In this document: positions 43,134-53,300 of the stretch, piece after piece
Layout: each line of letters starts with the position of its first letter
How positions within the stretch are numbered: the stretch's first letter is position 1
Notes under the pieces: model-generated
What the model saw: only the letters and a program-made list of their open reading frames with translations
What the model was told of the DNA's origin: nothing
Databases searched by the model: none
Program-made: the position numbers and the translations under genes
Source: Vibrio maritimus
GTDB taxonomy: Bacteria > Pseudomonadota > Gammaproteobacteria > Enterobacterales > Vibrionaceae
Direction of reading: 5' to 3'
DNA: 64,000 nt
Assembly (NCBI GenBank): GCA_003263775.1
Contig: JYJJ01000025.1
Location: 113,836 to 177,835, forward strand

Positions 43134-44453
43134 ATGCGCGTTCGTTTGTTGTCGGTTTCTTTGGTTGCTGCACTTGTATCCAGCTCGGCGGCTTATGCGG
43201 CTAGCCTAGAAGCATCCAATGCTCCTCACTCTCTGCCAACCTCTAAAGAGGACATGGTGTTCGAGAGCGATATCGATAAAGCCAATGCGCGCGTCGATGA
43301 ATACCAAAACGTCATCGACGATCTCAAGTCCCAAGATCATGGGGACGATCAAGCGAAACAAGATGCCAACAGTAAGGCCGTGAGCGATTTAAAGTACGCT
43401 AAAAAGTACTATCAAGAAATCAATGGCCTACCTATGTTTAGCTTTCTTGGGGGCCTGCTTATACCCCGGAACAAGGACTATTGGTTGCCTTAGGCGGGCT
43501 GTACTCGTTCAAGACTGATCGCGCGCAAAGTGCGCTGCAACGCTCAAGTTTATCGGCGTTCTTGATTGGTAACTATGGTGATTCTGAGGTTGGCTATGGC
43601 CTAAGTGGTCATCATGAGCTGTATTGGAACAATAACGATGTTCAGTTCAAAGGCAACTTTAATTTTGGTTCTCAGAGCAAGCACTATTGGGGTATTGGCT
43701 ATGACGCAGCGAACGACTTTGAATTCGGTGAGGTAACAAAGTACTCCGCTATCGAGAACAACTACAAAGGCAACCTCATCTATCGTTTAACTGGCAACTG
43801 GTTTGCAGGGCCTGCAGTAAAACTGAATTACTACAGCCCAACCTCAGAGCCTGAAGCGGCCTTTATGGATGAAAACTTTAACACCTTTAAAGACAAGCCA
43901 TTTACTTGGGGTTTAGGCGCGAGTCTGCAATACGATAGCGTGATGTGGCCGTGAACCCATGGAGTGGTTCGCTGTTTCGCAGTGAAGTGCTGCTATACAG
44001 TGAGGTACTAGGTAGTCAGGCGGAATATCAAAAGCTCGATATGGAGTATCGTACTTTCCATAGCGTGGCGGAAGGCAAAGTGATTGCACTGCTTGCTCAA
44101 TATCAGCAAGCGTTTGGTGACGTGCCGTATTACGACATGCCGGAAATTGGTGGTGCGAGTTCAATGCGCGGTTACTACCAAGGCAATATCGCGACAAGGT
44201 AACGGCAGAAGTCACAGCTGAGTACCGCCATACGTTTCGTCGTGACTCTGGCGTACTATCAAACCATGGTATGACAGCGTGGGCAGGTGTTGGCTCGGTA
44301 GGCAACTCTATGGATGATTTGGCAGGGCATGCCATTGTTTCCTATGGGGTAGGGTATCGTTATGAACTGCAGCCGAGAATGAACATCAGACTCGATCTCG
44401 GCATGGGTCGCCACGGTTCAGCCTTTTACTTCAACTTTACTGAAGCTTTCTAA
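43134..44453 (+). CDS. BamA/TamA-type outer-membrane barrel protein without POTRA domains (three frameshifts)
   Basis: About 440 residues. Signal peptide MRVRLLSVSLVAALVSSSAAYAAS, a short charged coiled-coil region, then a barrel of surface-antigen type with the diagnostic loop ASSMRGYYQG and a terminal NFTEAF. Four frames are joined by restoring one base at 43449-43453 (G run; gives GGPAYTPEQGLLVALGG), 43939 (gives SRDVAVNPWSG) and 44184 (gives QGQYRDKVTAEVTAEYRH). Function is unknown; family members without POTRA domains include putative autotransport or surface proteins. ATG at 43134 with AAGGTG upstream begins the signal peptide. Confidence 0.78.
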
Positions 44454-44457
44454 TACA

Positions 44458-44488
44458 AAAAACGCCCTCACTATCGTGAGGGCGTTTT
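44458..44488. terminator. Bidirectional terminator between the barrel protein and UPF0149 genes
   Basis: A stem AAAACGCCCTCAC/GTGAGGGCGTTTT with a short loop lies between two convergent genes. Confidence 0.9.
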
Positions 44489-44546
44489 GATTAGCAATAC
44501 TGTTAGCGAACGATAGTTGTTCTACTAACTATTGATGGTCTGCTAC

Positions 44547-45116
44547 TTACTGGTTCTCTGCTAAAACAGCGCCTTTTTGCGTGATGCCACAGAGCATCAC
44601 TGGCATAGCGGCATAGATTTCATTGAACTGCTCAAGACCTTCAATGCCTTGTGCTTGCAGCGTCGCAATCGAAGTTTCTGGATCGTACAGCATGCTTAGT
44701 GAGAGCAGTACGCCGCCAAGTAGGGCGTTATCTTCACTATTCTCAGGCATCAATGTTTCCCAGTCATCACGAGCCAGCTGCCAGCCTTGTAGCACGCCTT
44801 CACAGAAGTCTTTGGTTTCTTGAGTAACGATCTCTTCTTCATCCAAACCGCAACCTTCTGGCCATTGCCATTCGCCATCTAACAGCGCAGGACGATATTG
44901 ATTCCAAAGCGTAATCACTGCTTGAGCGTAGTCTTCTAGTTGCTCGCCTGAGGTAAACGGCGCAACTTCTTCACCGCCCCATAAAAACGGTAGCCATTCT
45001 TCTGGTGGCAAGGTGTGTGGAGCCGATGCCATAGAAGTGACGAAGCCTTGAGTTTGCGCGTTATTGAGTAGTTTTCCTTCTAGCTCAGGAAGGGAAAGTA
45101 TGTCTTTTAGTTCCAA
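44547..45116 (-). CDS. UPF0149 / YecA-YgfB family protein
   Basis: 189-residue acidic, mainly helical protein with the family's landmarks: an early GFVTSMASAP, and later DFCEGVLQGWQLARDDW. Members such as YgfB lack catalytic motifs and some act in regulation. It has no C-terminal SEC-C zinc motif. Intact, single gene on the minus strand. No firm function. Confidence 0.82.
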   Translation of the reverse strand: MELKDILSLPELEGKLLNNAQTQGFVTSMASAPHTLPPEEWLPFLWGGEEVAPFTSGEQLEDYAQAVITLWNQYRPALLDGEWQWPEGCGLDEEEIVTQETKDFCEGVLQGWQLARDDWETLMPENSEDNALLGGVLLSLSMLYDPETSIATLQAQGIEGLEQFNEIYAAMPVMLCGITQKGAVLAENQ

Positions 45117-45260
45117 AATGCTTTACCGTTAGGGCTGAATTATGAATATCTTGAGTATAGTAACAAGCTAGGCTTCAATTACCTATAGCTATACTGAAGT
45201 AACGAGACATCTCAATAAGATGCAGTTCATGCACACGAAGAAAGGAAGTCTTCTCCCGCT

Positions 45261-47487
45261 ATGGTTCTACAAAAATCGGTTATCAAAGAGTCGCTAAAAA
45301 AGAAAAGCATTATTGCACTCGCCGTGTACCTGGCCGTGTTTATCGCCATCTTCGGCAGTATTACCTATTGGGTAGTGGAATCGCCCGTTCGTGCCAAGCT
45401 AGAACAAAACCTTGATATTCGAAGTGAATTCCTTGCCGCAGAGATTTCTGAGCCGCTACACAGCTCCCTTGGTGTATTAAAAAGTATTGCGGCCATGGGA
45501 GAGACCATTAGTGATCGCCAATCACTGGACAGAGCCCTGCGCCAAGTCTTTAAGCTGAACGACGGTATTGCAGTGAGTGGTGGTATCTGGCCCGAACCGT
45601 ATTCCATTGACCCCAATGTTAAGCTCGCTAGCTTGTTCTACAACCGCACCAGCACAGGTGAGGTCGATAAAATCGACTTGTGGAATAACCCTCAAACGGC
45701 GGGGTACCACATAGAGCCTTGGTATACCTCGGTAAAAGATAAACCAAGTAATACCATCAGTTGGTCTGAGGTTTATGTTGACCCATACACTCACGTTCAA
45801 ATGATCACCGCCTCCGCGCCTTATTATATTGACGGTAACTTCGCCGGTGTTGCCACGGTCGATTTGTCGCTTGAGAACTTGATTGGTTTTGTAAAAAGCA
45901 AAGCGAGAGAGCACGATCTCGGGGTGATTGTTCGCGATGCCAATCAGCAAGTCATTACTGAACACAACTTTAGGGTTGAGCGCGATATCTACATTAGTAA
46001 GCTCAGCTTTGGTGAGTTTAACTGGAGTCTGGAAGTCGTTAACGCCAGAAGACTGGTGGCCGACGAAGTCGCGGATATCGTCAAGAGTGTTGAGTTAGGT
46101 ATCGTTCCGGTCATGTTGCTGTGTTTGATGTTTGGTTACTACCTTATCAACCAATACCTCATCAAGCCGATTGCGATCATTGCTAAAGAGGTGGATGAAT
46201 CACGCCATGGCGGCAGCATCGATATTAATTACCGAAGCCCCGACGAGATCCGCTATCTAATTGACAGTTTTAACCAAAAAACGGTTTACCTAGACCAAGA
46301 GCGCATGAAGCACAAGCCTCCACTAAAGCCAAAACCGCGTTCCTTGCCACACTGTCTCATGAGATCCGTACCCCAATGAATGGCGTACTTGGTACCGCGC
46401 AGATCTTGCTTAAAACCGATCTGTCGGTAGAACAGAGAAAGCACCTCAAAACTCTGTATGATTCGGGCGATCATATGATGTCGCTACTCAATGAGATCCT
46501 CGATTACTCCAAAATTGAGCAAGGCCATATTGAGCTTGATAGTCACCCGTTCCCACTCAATTCCATTATTGGCAGTATGCACAGTGTCTACCATACCTTG
46601 TGTAATGAGAAAGGCCTGAAGTTCAGCGTATATTCCGATATTGAAGACGAACGTTGGTACCAAGGTGATAAAGCGCGCCTGCGCCAGATCTTGTTTAACT
46701 TGCTTAATAATGCGGTGAAGTTTACCTCACAGGGCAATATAGATGTGTACCTGTCAGAGAAAGTGGGCGTGGAAAAAAACACCCTAACCATCCGTGTAAA
46801 AGATACTGGCATTGGTATTGCTCCAGAAGCTCAAGCACGCATCTTTAAACCTTTTGAACAGGCAGAGTCGAGCACCACTCGCCGTTTTGGCGGTACTGGG
46901 CTAGGGCTAGCGATTGTGAAAGAAATTGCGCTTGTGATGGGCGGTGATATCAAACTCACCAGCAAGAAGGCATTGGCTCCGAGTTTGAAGTCACAGTAAG
47001 GCTAGCCAGCTGCAAACCTAAACCCCTGGATGTACACATAGAGCGTAACCTTGACTATCGCGGCCTCAAAGCACTGATTGTCGAAGACAACCGCACCAAC
47101 ACCATCATTATCGAAACCTTTATGAAGCGTAAAGGCTTCATTACCTATTCTGTGGTTAATGGTGAAGAAGCGTTAAAAGCCGTTGCCACCCAAAGCTACG
47201 ACTTGATCTTAATGGATAACCATATGCCCGTGATGGATGGCGTGGAAGCCATCGCCGGCATTCGCAATATGCCAGGTAAAGAAAAAGACACCCTCATCTT
47301 CGGCTGCACCGCTGATGTGTTCAAAGAGACTCGTGAGCGCATGATGGGAGCAGGCGCAGACTTTATTGTTGGTAAGCCGATTGATGAACGCATTCTCGAC
47401 GACGCGCTTTATCAATTCGCCAATAAACTGTTCCAGTTCAGCGGCCGCAAAGGCAGCAACGTGACTTCTCTAGGCGTTTCCAAGTGA
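45261..47487 (+). CDS. Hybrid sensor histidine kinase with periplasmic dCache-like sensor (two frameshifts)
   Basis: About 742 residues. It has two membrane helices (IIALAVYLAVFIAIFGSI and GIVPVMLLCLMFGYYLI) around a periplasmic sensor (residues 38-275), a HAMP-like linker, the phospho-acceptor His motif (FLATLSHEIRTPMNG), a HATPase domain (NLLNNAVKFT, DTGIGIAPE, FGGTGLGLAIVKEI) and a receiver domain (ALIVEDNRTN, DLILMDNHMPVMDG with the phospho-Asp). Losses at 46308 (AAA to AA) and 46969 (GGG to GG) break the frame; restoring them gives KAQASTKAKTAFLATLSH and KKGIGSEFEVTVRL. No partner regulator is adjacent, so output probably goes through another protein. The signal is unknown. Confidence 0.87.
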
Positions 47488-47513
47488 GGCGCTTCCACAA
47501 AAAGCCTTCCTAA

Positions 47514-47536
47514 CCGGTCGCCCAGTTGGCGACCGG
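47514..47536. terminator. Perfect hairpin after the sensor kinase
   Basis: A 9-bp stem CCGGTCGCC/GGCGACCGG with a 5-base loop lies 26 bases after the stop codon. No T-run follows, so its strength as a terminator is uncertain. Confidence 0.45.
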
Positions 47537-47744
47537 ATTACGAAAAGTACACGTCTCAGTCTTATCTACCCGCCAAGTAGTGATAGTGATCGGTAAACCG
47601 TTCACATATCGCCCCTCACGCTGTCATTAACCTACGAAAATAGAACGCTAACTCCCTGATGAAAGGGCCTTTAGGGTTATGTTTGTAATTAAACTACAAC
47701 AAATAGCGAGTTTGACTACTTTGAGTGCCAAAAATGGTGATAAA

Positions 47745-47776
47745 TTTACCTTCCGGTTTGAAATACGGTAGGTAAA
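47745..47776 (+). promoter_or_regulatory. Leader hairpin candidate upstream of alaE
   Basis: TTTACCTTCCG pairs with CGGTAGGTAAA (ten pairs, one mismatch, 10-base loop), 110 bases upstream of alaE. It could be a transcript structure or a protein-binding inverted repeat. The rest of the roughly 400-base gap (47488-47885) shows no gene. Confidence 0.3.
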
Positions 47777-47885
47777 ACTACTAAATTGGTGTTCTAATAG
47801 CGCTGTTATCTGGGTGGTGGTAAATATCCAGTCATATGAGTCGATATTCGATTTTATGTTAGTTTATTGTCCTGTGAGATTGTAA

Positions 47886-48335
47886 GTGAAACCGAAAGCT
47901 CCTTTCTGTATTCGTAATGCGGCCGCTGATACCTTTGCGATGGTCGTGTTCTGTTTTGTGTCTGGTATGTTGATTGAAGTGCTTGTCTCTGGCATGACCT
48001 TCGAACAGTCATTGGCATCACGTTTGTTGTCGATCCCTGTTAACATCGCCATCGCATGGCCATATGGTGTGTTCCGTGACTGGGCACTACGCCAAGGCGC
48101 GAAAGTATCGCCTTCTGGCCCTATGAAAGCGTTCTCGGATTTGGTCGCGTACGTCGCGTTCCAATCACCCGTCTACGCAGCGATTTTGTTTACGGTAGGT
48201 GCATCAACAGACCAAATCATTACCGCTGTATCGAGTAATGCGATTGTGTCTTGCGGAATGGGCGTCCTATACGGCTACTTCCTAGACCTATGCCGCCGCT
48301 GGTTCCGAGTACCGGGCTACTACCAAAGCGTATGA
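47886..48335 (+). CDS. alaE: L-alanine exporter AlaE
   Basis: 149 residues with four hydrophobic segments. The product matches AlaE, the proton-driven inner-membrane exporter of L-alanine ([37 protein letters not shown], then [12 protein letters not shown]). GTG start; the frame is intact. It is the last core gene before tRNA-Ser. Confidence 0.92.
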   Translation: MKPKAPFCIRNAAADTFAMVVFCFVSGMLIEVLVSGMTFEQSLASRLLSIPVNIAIAWPYGVFRDWALRQGAKVSPSGPMKAFSDLVAYVAFQSPVYAAILFTVGASTDQIITAVSSNAIVSCGMGVLYGYFLDLCRRWFRVPGYYQSV

Positions 48336-48480
48336 TTTGCCGATCATTTGATCGAATTAATCACAAAGTAAGCAAACAATTAAAAAAGCGCACCTTTTTT
48401 CCCTTTTAGGGTTGACCAAGCGGGGCGGAATCATTAAATTACCACCCCGTTAGCCAACAGCGCTAACCAAATAAAAATAC

Positions 48481-48568
48481 GGTGAGTTGTCCGAGTGGCT
48501 GAAGGAGCACGCCTGGAAAGTGTGTATACGGCAACGTATCGAGAGTTCGAATCTCTCACTCACCGCCA
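48481..48568 (+). tRNA. tRNA-Ser (anticodon GGA)
   Basis: An 88-base cloverleaf including encoded CCA. The acceptor stem GGTGAGT pairs with ACTCACC. The anticodon loop CTGGAAA gives GGA at its centre. A long variable arm (TGTGTATACGGCAACGTATC) is typical of serine tRNAs. TTCGAAT is the T-loop. Serine tRNA genes are common integration sites, and a P4-type integrase remnant follows within 290 bases. Confidence 0.95.
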
Positions 48569-48580
48569 AATTCAAGTTTA

Positions 48581-48605
48581 AAGACGTCTCAGGACGTCTT
48601 TTTTC
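48581..48605 (+). terminator. Terminator of tRNA-Ser
   Basis: AAGACGT/ACGTCTT stem with a 6-base loop, followed by T-rich sequence, 12 bases after the tRNA. Confidence 0.85.
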
Positions 48606-48682
48606 TTATCTGAAGATTATTAAAATCAATTAGTTACAGTCCTGTAGCGTTCCATAATGTTCCACAAAAGCGTTTGTTTTTC

Positions 48683-48844
48683 GTAATACCTAAAGTAATA
48701 CCCAGGTTTGCTATCTGATGCTAGTATTACTTTGTTTTCAATTTCTCGATCATTTTGAGCTATAACCTCATTTAATTTAGATAGTTATCAGCCATAAGTA
48801 ATACCCAGATTTTTCGGCTATCTAGCTTAGAGCAGGTATTACTT
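48683..48844. repeat. Repeated TAATACC/GGTATTA motifs, integrase arm-site candidates
   Basis: Between tRNA-Ser and the integrase two similar units occur. 48693-48732 and 48796-48844 both begin AAGTAATACCCAG, share GCTATCT, and end in (G/T)TATTACTT. A further GTAATACC stands at 48683. The outer motifs of each unit are inverted repeats. The position and symmetry fit binding sites of the integrase or an excision factor. Confidence 0.55.
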
Positions 48845-48855
48845 GAGGGATCAAA

Positions 48856-49305
48856 ATGGCGAACAATCTAACAGCAAGGCAAGTCCAAACAGCAAAACCC
48901 AAAGATAAGCTTTATCGATTATCTGACGGTGGCAATCTCTACTTCTGTGTGCGTCCGAGTAATTCTCGATCTTGGCAGTTTCGCTACAAGCGTCCAGGTC
49001 AGGATAAAATCACCTATCTCTCTTTTGGTACCTATCCTGATATGTCTCTGGCAGAGGCTCGAGAGAAAGCCCTCGAAGCAAGGAAATTGCGAGTTGATGG
49101 CATCGATCCTCAATTAGCAAAAGCAGAACAGAAAGCTAAAGCGATCACTGAGCAAAATGCGACGTTCAAGTTTGTTGCTGAGCAATGAAAGGTGACAAAA
49201 GAAGGTCAGATCAAAGAGAGGACGTTGAATGGGAACTGGCGTAAGCTCGAACTCTATGCTTTTCCAAAGCTTGGTACCATTCCGGTCAGTAAGATCACGG
49301 CGCCA
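48856..49305 (+). pseudogene. P4-type tyrosine integrase, N-terminal remnant
   Basis: The frame starts MANNLTARQVQTAKPKDKLYRL and shows the DUF4102 arm-binding domain typical of P4 integrases (FRYKRPGQDKITYLSFGTYP). An in-frame TGA at 49186 replaces the Trp expected in EQWKVTKEGQIKE; reading through it, homology continues to KLGTIPVSKITAP and then ends at about 49300. The catalytic domain (Arg, His, Tyr residues) is absent, so the gene is inactive. ATG at 48856 with GAGGGA upstream. The loss is a true break (stop plus truncation), not one of the homopolymer errors. Confidence 0.85.
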
Positions 49306-49597
49306 GCATTGGCATTAAGCGCTGCTTTAACCACCTCTCTTGGATATACACTCGCAGCGTCGATAGTGCCAAAGAACAGCTCCTCAAATCGTATTAACTG
49401 ATGTTGGTTATCAAGCAGCATCAGAGCAAACACTTCTCGGTCGTATGACCCTAGCTTGAGCTTCAAATACTCCTTTACGTTGTTTGGATTGGTAAACGTC
49501 CCTTCACGCCTGTACTTCTGCGCAAGGGCCTCCGCTGCCGTTTCAAGTAGCTCATTTAAGCTCGATGGCTGGTGGGTGGGTAGTGCGTTGTTCGCAT
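49293..49597 (-). pseudogene. RadC-family (JAB domain) gene, N-terminal fragment
   Basis: On the minus strand the sequence encodes ...SSLNELLETAAEALAQKY and further REVFALMLLDNQHQLIRF and ALNANAGAVIL, matching the start of island-type RadC proteins. It ends just before the metal site (HxH...HPSG), where the antisense integrase fragment begins. The proper start is probably the ATG at 49597, with AGGAGG upstream; one base seems missing in codon 2 (about 49594). RadC homologues are common on islands with AlpA genes. Non-functional here. Confidence 0.72.
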
Positions 49598-49782
49598 GAC
49601 ATGCCTCCTAAAGTGAACAGTGGTACCGATTCACGGTGATGACATATATCTGAAAGGCTTTTGAATGAAGGTGGTGATGTGCCAGTCGAGACTGTATGGT
49701 GCCTTGTGAGCTTCAACTGAACGTTCTGAGTAAAAATTTAATGGCGGACTCCTGTTATGACGAATAACAAGGAGAACAACCC

Positions 49783-49959
49783 ATGAGATTTCTAAAACTA
49801 AGAGAAGTAATGGAAAAGACAGCATTAAGCCGTTCAGCGATTTACCGAAAAATGAATGACGGTGAGTTTCCAAAATCCATCAGTTTAGGGGATAGGGCCG
49901 TGGCTTGGGTGGAAGGTGAGGTCGATGAGTGGATGGAGGAGTGTTTAACGGAGCGATAA
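49783..49959 (+). CDS. AlpA-family small DNA-binding regulator
   Basis: A 58-residue protein: a MerR-like winged helix beginning MRFLKLREVMEKTALSRSAIY, followed by RKMNDGEFPKS and VAWVEGEVDEWM. This is the pattern of AlpA proteins, which activate the integrase/excisionase of P4-like elements. AAGGAG lies eight bases before the ATG. It is intact although the integrase is not. Confidence 0.9.
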   Translation: MRFLKLREVMEKTALSRSAIYRKMNDGEFPKSISLGDRAVAWVEGEVDEWMEECLTER

Positions 49960-50346
49960 GCGGATTGGTGATAGTGAGATTAGTATATATGCGAGGTCTA
50001 CAGCGCGTTCCCTGCTTTCGATGTTTCCAGTCTCTTGTTGTTTCTTGGTCGACCCAAAATGTGAGCGAACCTTGATTAATCAATGAACTATTGTAATGGC
50101 ACCAGTTCTTGGTTTGTTAGAAGGGGCAACGTATGAGAATATGCAAGTGAACGCGCATTGCTGCTCTGATCGTAAGGTGCTGATTTAGTTCACTCGATTT
50201 ATACATCAAAGCCTATAGCAATCGCCAGAGGTTCCAATTGACATCGGGCTAGTTATTGACGTGGAAGCTTGAGCTCCGAGAACAAGAAAAGTGATTTAAG
50301 TGGAGGCTTTTTTTGACCATTGTTTATTTCAATTTAGAGAGTATCG
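49960..50346. other. Gap upstream of the defence genes
   Basis: A 387-base region with no supported gene. It must hold the promoter of the six-gene defence set. I see no clear -35/-10 pair, repeats or CRISPR-like spacing. Confidence 0.6.
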
Positions 50347-53300
50347 ATGGCTAAGAAGTGGACGATTGATCTAAAAGATCAAGTGTTTCGATTAGCGCTC
50401 AGCTACCGTGGACCACTTGCTCCTCATGAAGAAATTACCCCTGATAGCCCCTCGGTTGTCGCTATTACAAGGCAATTGGGACGAAGTGATGTTGATTCTC
50501 GAGCAGTGCTTTATCAGCTTGCCGAGATGAAGCTTTTTAGTGAACGTAAGTTTAGCAAACGCGATGGGGTATTCCATCGCATCCCTTCTCTCGATTTACG
50601 CTGGGATAATGAGCGGATTGGCCCACAGTACCCACCTTTATCTCCTGATGAAGAAAACAAGATAACCCTTGAAGCCAATCGTGCGCTGCCTCTGGGTCGA
50701 GATATTATCGACCTATGCCGACAAGTTGCGGCGAAGTTGACTCGCTCTCCACGCAATATTCATCAGGCTATGCTTGCATTAAAACTTATCCAGCGAACCT
50801 CATATGGTGAATACCAACCAGCTAACAAACTAAGGCCCCGAATGACAAAAAGCAAACTGGCTGAATTTATTGCATCAAAAGTCGCCCCTCAAACGCAAAA
50901 AGATGAGATCAATGCTTGCCGGCGAAGAACTTCAAGGCTTTTCTACCTAGCTGATAAACCCACCCCTGCTATAATTTTTTGTAACGATGGGACAGGGACA
51001 GGAAAGAGCCATGGACAGCATCAGGCTTTCATCGATGAGTCTCATGTTTATAACGAGAAGGGTGGCCACAACAACCTGTTTTTCATAACTCCTCTGAAGT
51101 CTCAAATCGATTTCTCAAAATCTCTGGTGAAGGAAGCTCGTGACAAAGGACTTATCTACTTGCCATTCTTGTCACTGGAAGACGTTACAAACCTGCAATT
51201 CCAAGAGTGGGTTCCGGATGAACTTGGCAATTTCCAAACGAACTTAGACCGCTACAACCGTTGGTGCAAAGACGGCGGTAACTACGGCTTCTGGAAAAGT
51301 GAAATGCGGCAGCTCAAAGAGTCGATCAAGAATCTAGACTCCGTAGATCGACAACTGGACTTTGCACGACGCGTTGGTGATGAAGAGCACCAAAGCCTGC
51401 TTAAAAAGCAAAAAAATGGCTACAAAAACATGATGCGCAAAGCACTAGATCGACTGGCACTTGCTGCAATCAATCGCGGTGAGAAACCAGTACCTGACTT
51501 GAGTGACATGTTGCAAAATGCGATCAGTAAACAAGACAAGCTGTGCGCCGAAGTCCTCTTACACATTTTTCCCTTTGAACTGGCCAAGTTGCAGCCCACC
51601 ATTCTTGTCGCGACAACCAAGAAATTTGACTATAACATCCGCCATATCAAGCGTAAGAAAGATGGCAGTTACACCACGACGAGCCAGCCGTTTCCCTGCA
51701 TCATCGGTGGAAAAAAAGACATTAAAGATAATCTGGCCGGTGAATATGCTGATAAGTCACATGATCAGCAAGTTGAGTATGTGGCCGATCGATTCCTAAT
51801 ACCAGATGAAGAGAACATTTTCCGTCAGCGGAATATTAGCTTCACCGTAGTGATTGACGAAGAGCACGAGTCTTATCAGATCCTTGCCAATTCCTGCAAA
51901 GTTGACCTGCTCAGTAAGGAGCGGTCACAGTTGGCCGACGTCATGGCGGGTGTCCACCGTATTTTTCAGTCTGTTAAAGGTCAGGATGAGCAGGCTGATT
52001 TCCTGGCTCCCCTTTACGAAGAAAAGCGGACGTTAATTCAAGCAATCAGCAAAGCGATTAAAGACGAATGTGAACTCTCTGGTGAACACACCCTGGAATC
52101 GATTGCACAGTTGTTTTCAAACAACGTCGGTCAGATATTTATTGATAGCGCTGATGTTGAGCAGGTGGTCAGCCTGGCCAAGAATGTATTCAGCTTCCGT
52201 CCCAAACGCTTCTTCAACGAAAATGCACTGAAGAACATCAAGATTCGACAACTGAATTACTATACCTATTGCCAGCTCTACTACTCAGAGAGTTCGGAGG
52301 ACACCAACCCGTCGATGCACGATGTCTATCAGGTGTTATTGGCTGTGCTTTATGGCGCTTCCAAGCTCGCCAAGAGCTCACCACTTAAGGCGATGTTAAA
52401 GCACGGCGAAGACATGAACCACAACTGGCCGCTGTATAACTTTATCAATACGGCACAGCGGGTTGGAAGCGATGTTGATTATATGTTCCAACGAGTGAAA
52501 GATGAGAATCTTGAAGTGAACCCGTTCTTTGTTTACTTCCAGCCCAAAACCGTATTCTCGATAGAGAAGCGGCAGAAAATTGACCCAGCACTTGTTCTGC
52601 CCGGGATGCGGGAAATGGTGCTGGTGGATTTTAGCTTGATTTGATTAAAGAGCAGCCAGAAGTTTCCCTGCTACGCATGTTGCACGATTCGCAGAACACC
52701 ATTATTTGTCTTAGCGCAACAAGTGGTATCGCAGGCAATTACAACGGGCAATATGATCGCGACTTTCTGAAGGAATACAGTAAGCAGTCCAGCGAAGCCA
52801 ATCACTTGCCTACGACATCATTACTCGGACATCAGTTGATATTGCGGACTTGAAAGCACTTAGACAAGAGCGAGCTAAGCTACGAACAGTAGAGTTTCGC
52901 CAATTCGGTGAAGATAGTTTAAGCATTATAGATGGTGATACCAGCGATGAATTTAAGCGAGTTTTCAATTTTTGGTTAAACGCACTGCGAGAGCATCGTT
53001 CAGGGCTTGAGCACAAATACCGTGATCAGGAGTTTGTGCGTGAATTGGAAAGTGTGCTTCTGGCAGCATTCGACAGCAAACACTCATTGATCATCGGCCG
53101 TAGCAGTCAGTTTTACTCAACTTTCAAGCGCTACCTGAAACATATAGAGTTCAACAACTTGCCCAAACCAAAGGGGCTCAAAGTCCCAGATGGTATCGAT
53201 AAGGAGAACAGAGAAAGTAAACGCGTTATCGAACTGAAGCCGTTTAAGAATGGCGTGACAGTGCGGATCATCTTCTTCGACTCTACCTTTGCGCGCGAAA

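Noticed and set aside
49880..50083. Minus-strand 67-codon ORF upstream of the helicase
   Set aside because: It overlaps alpA and has a Pro/Arg-rich low-complexity composition without a ribosome-binding site.
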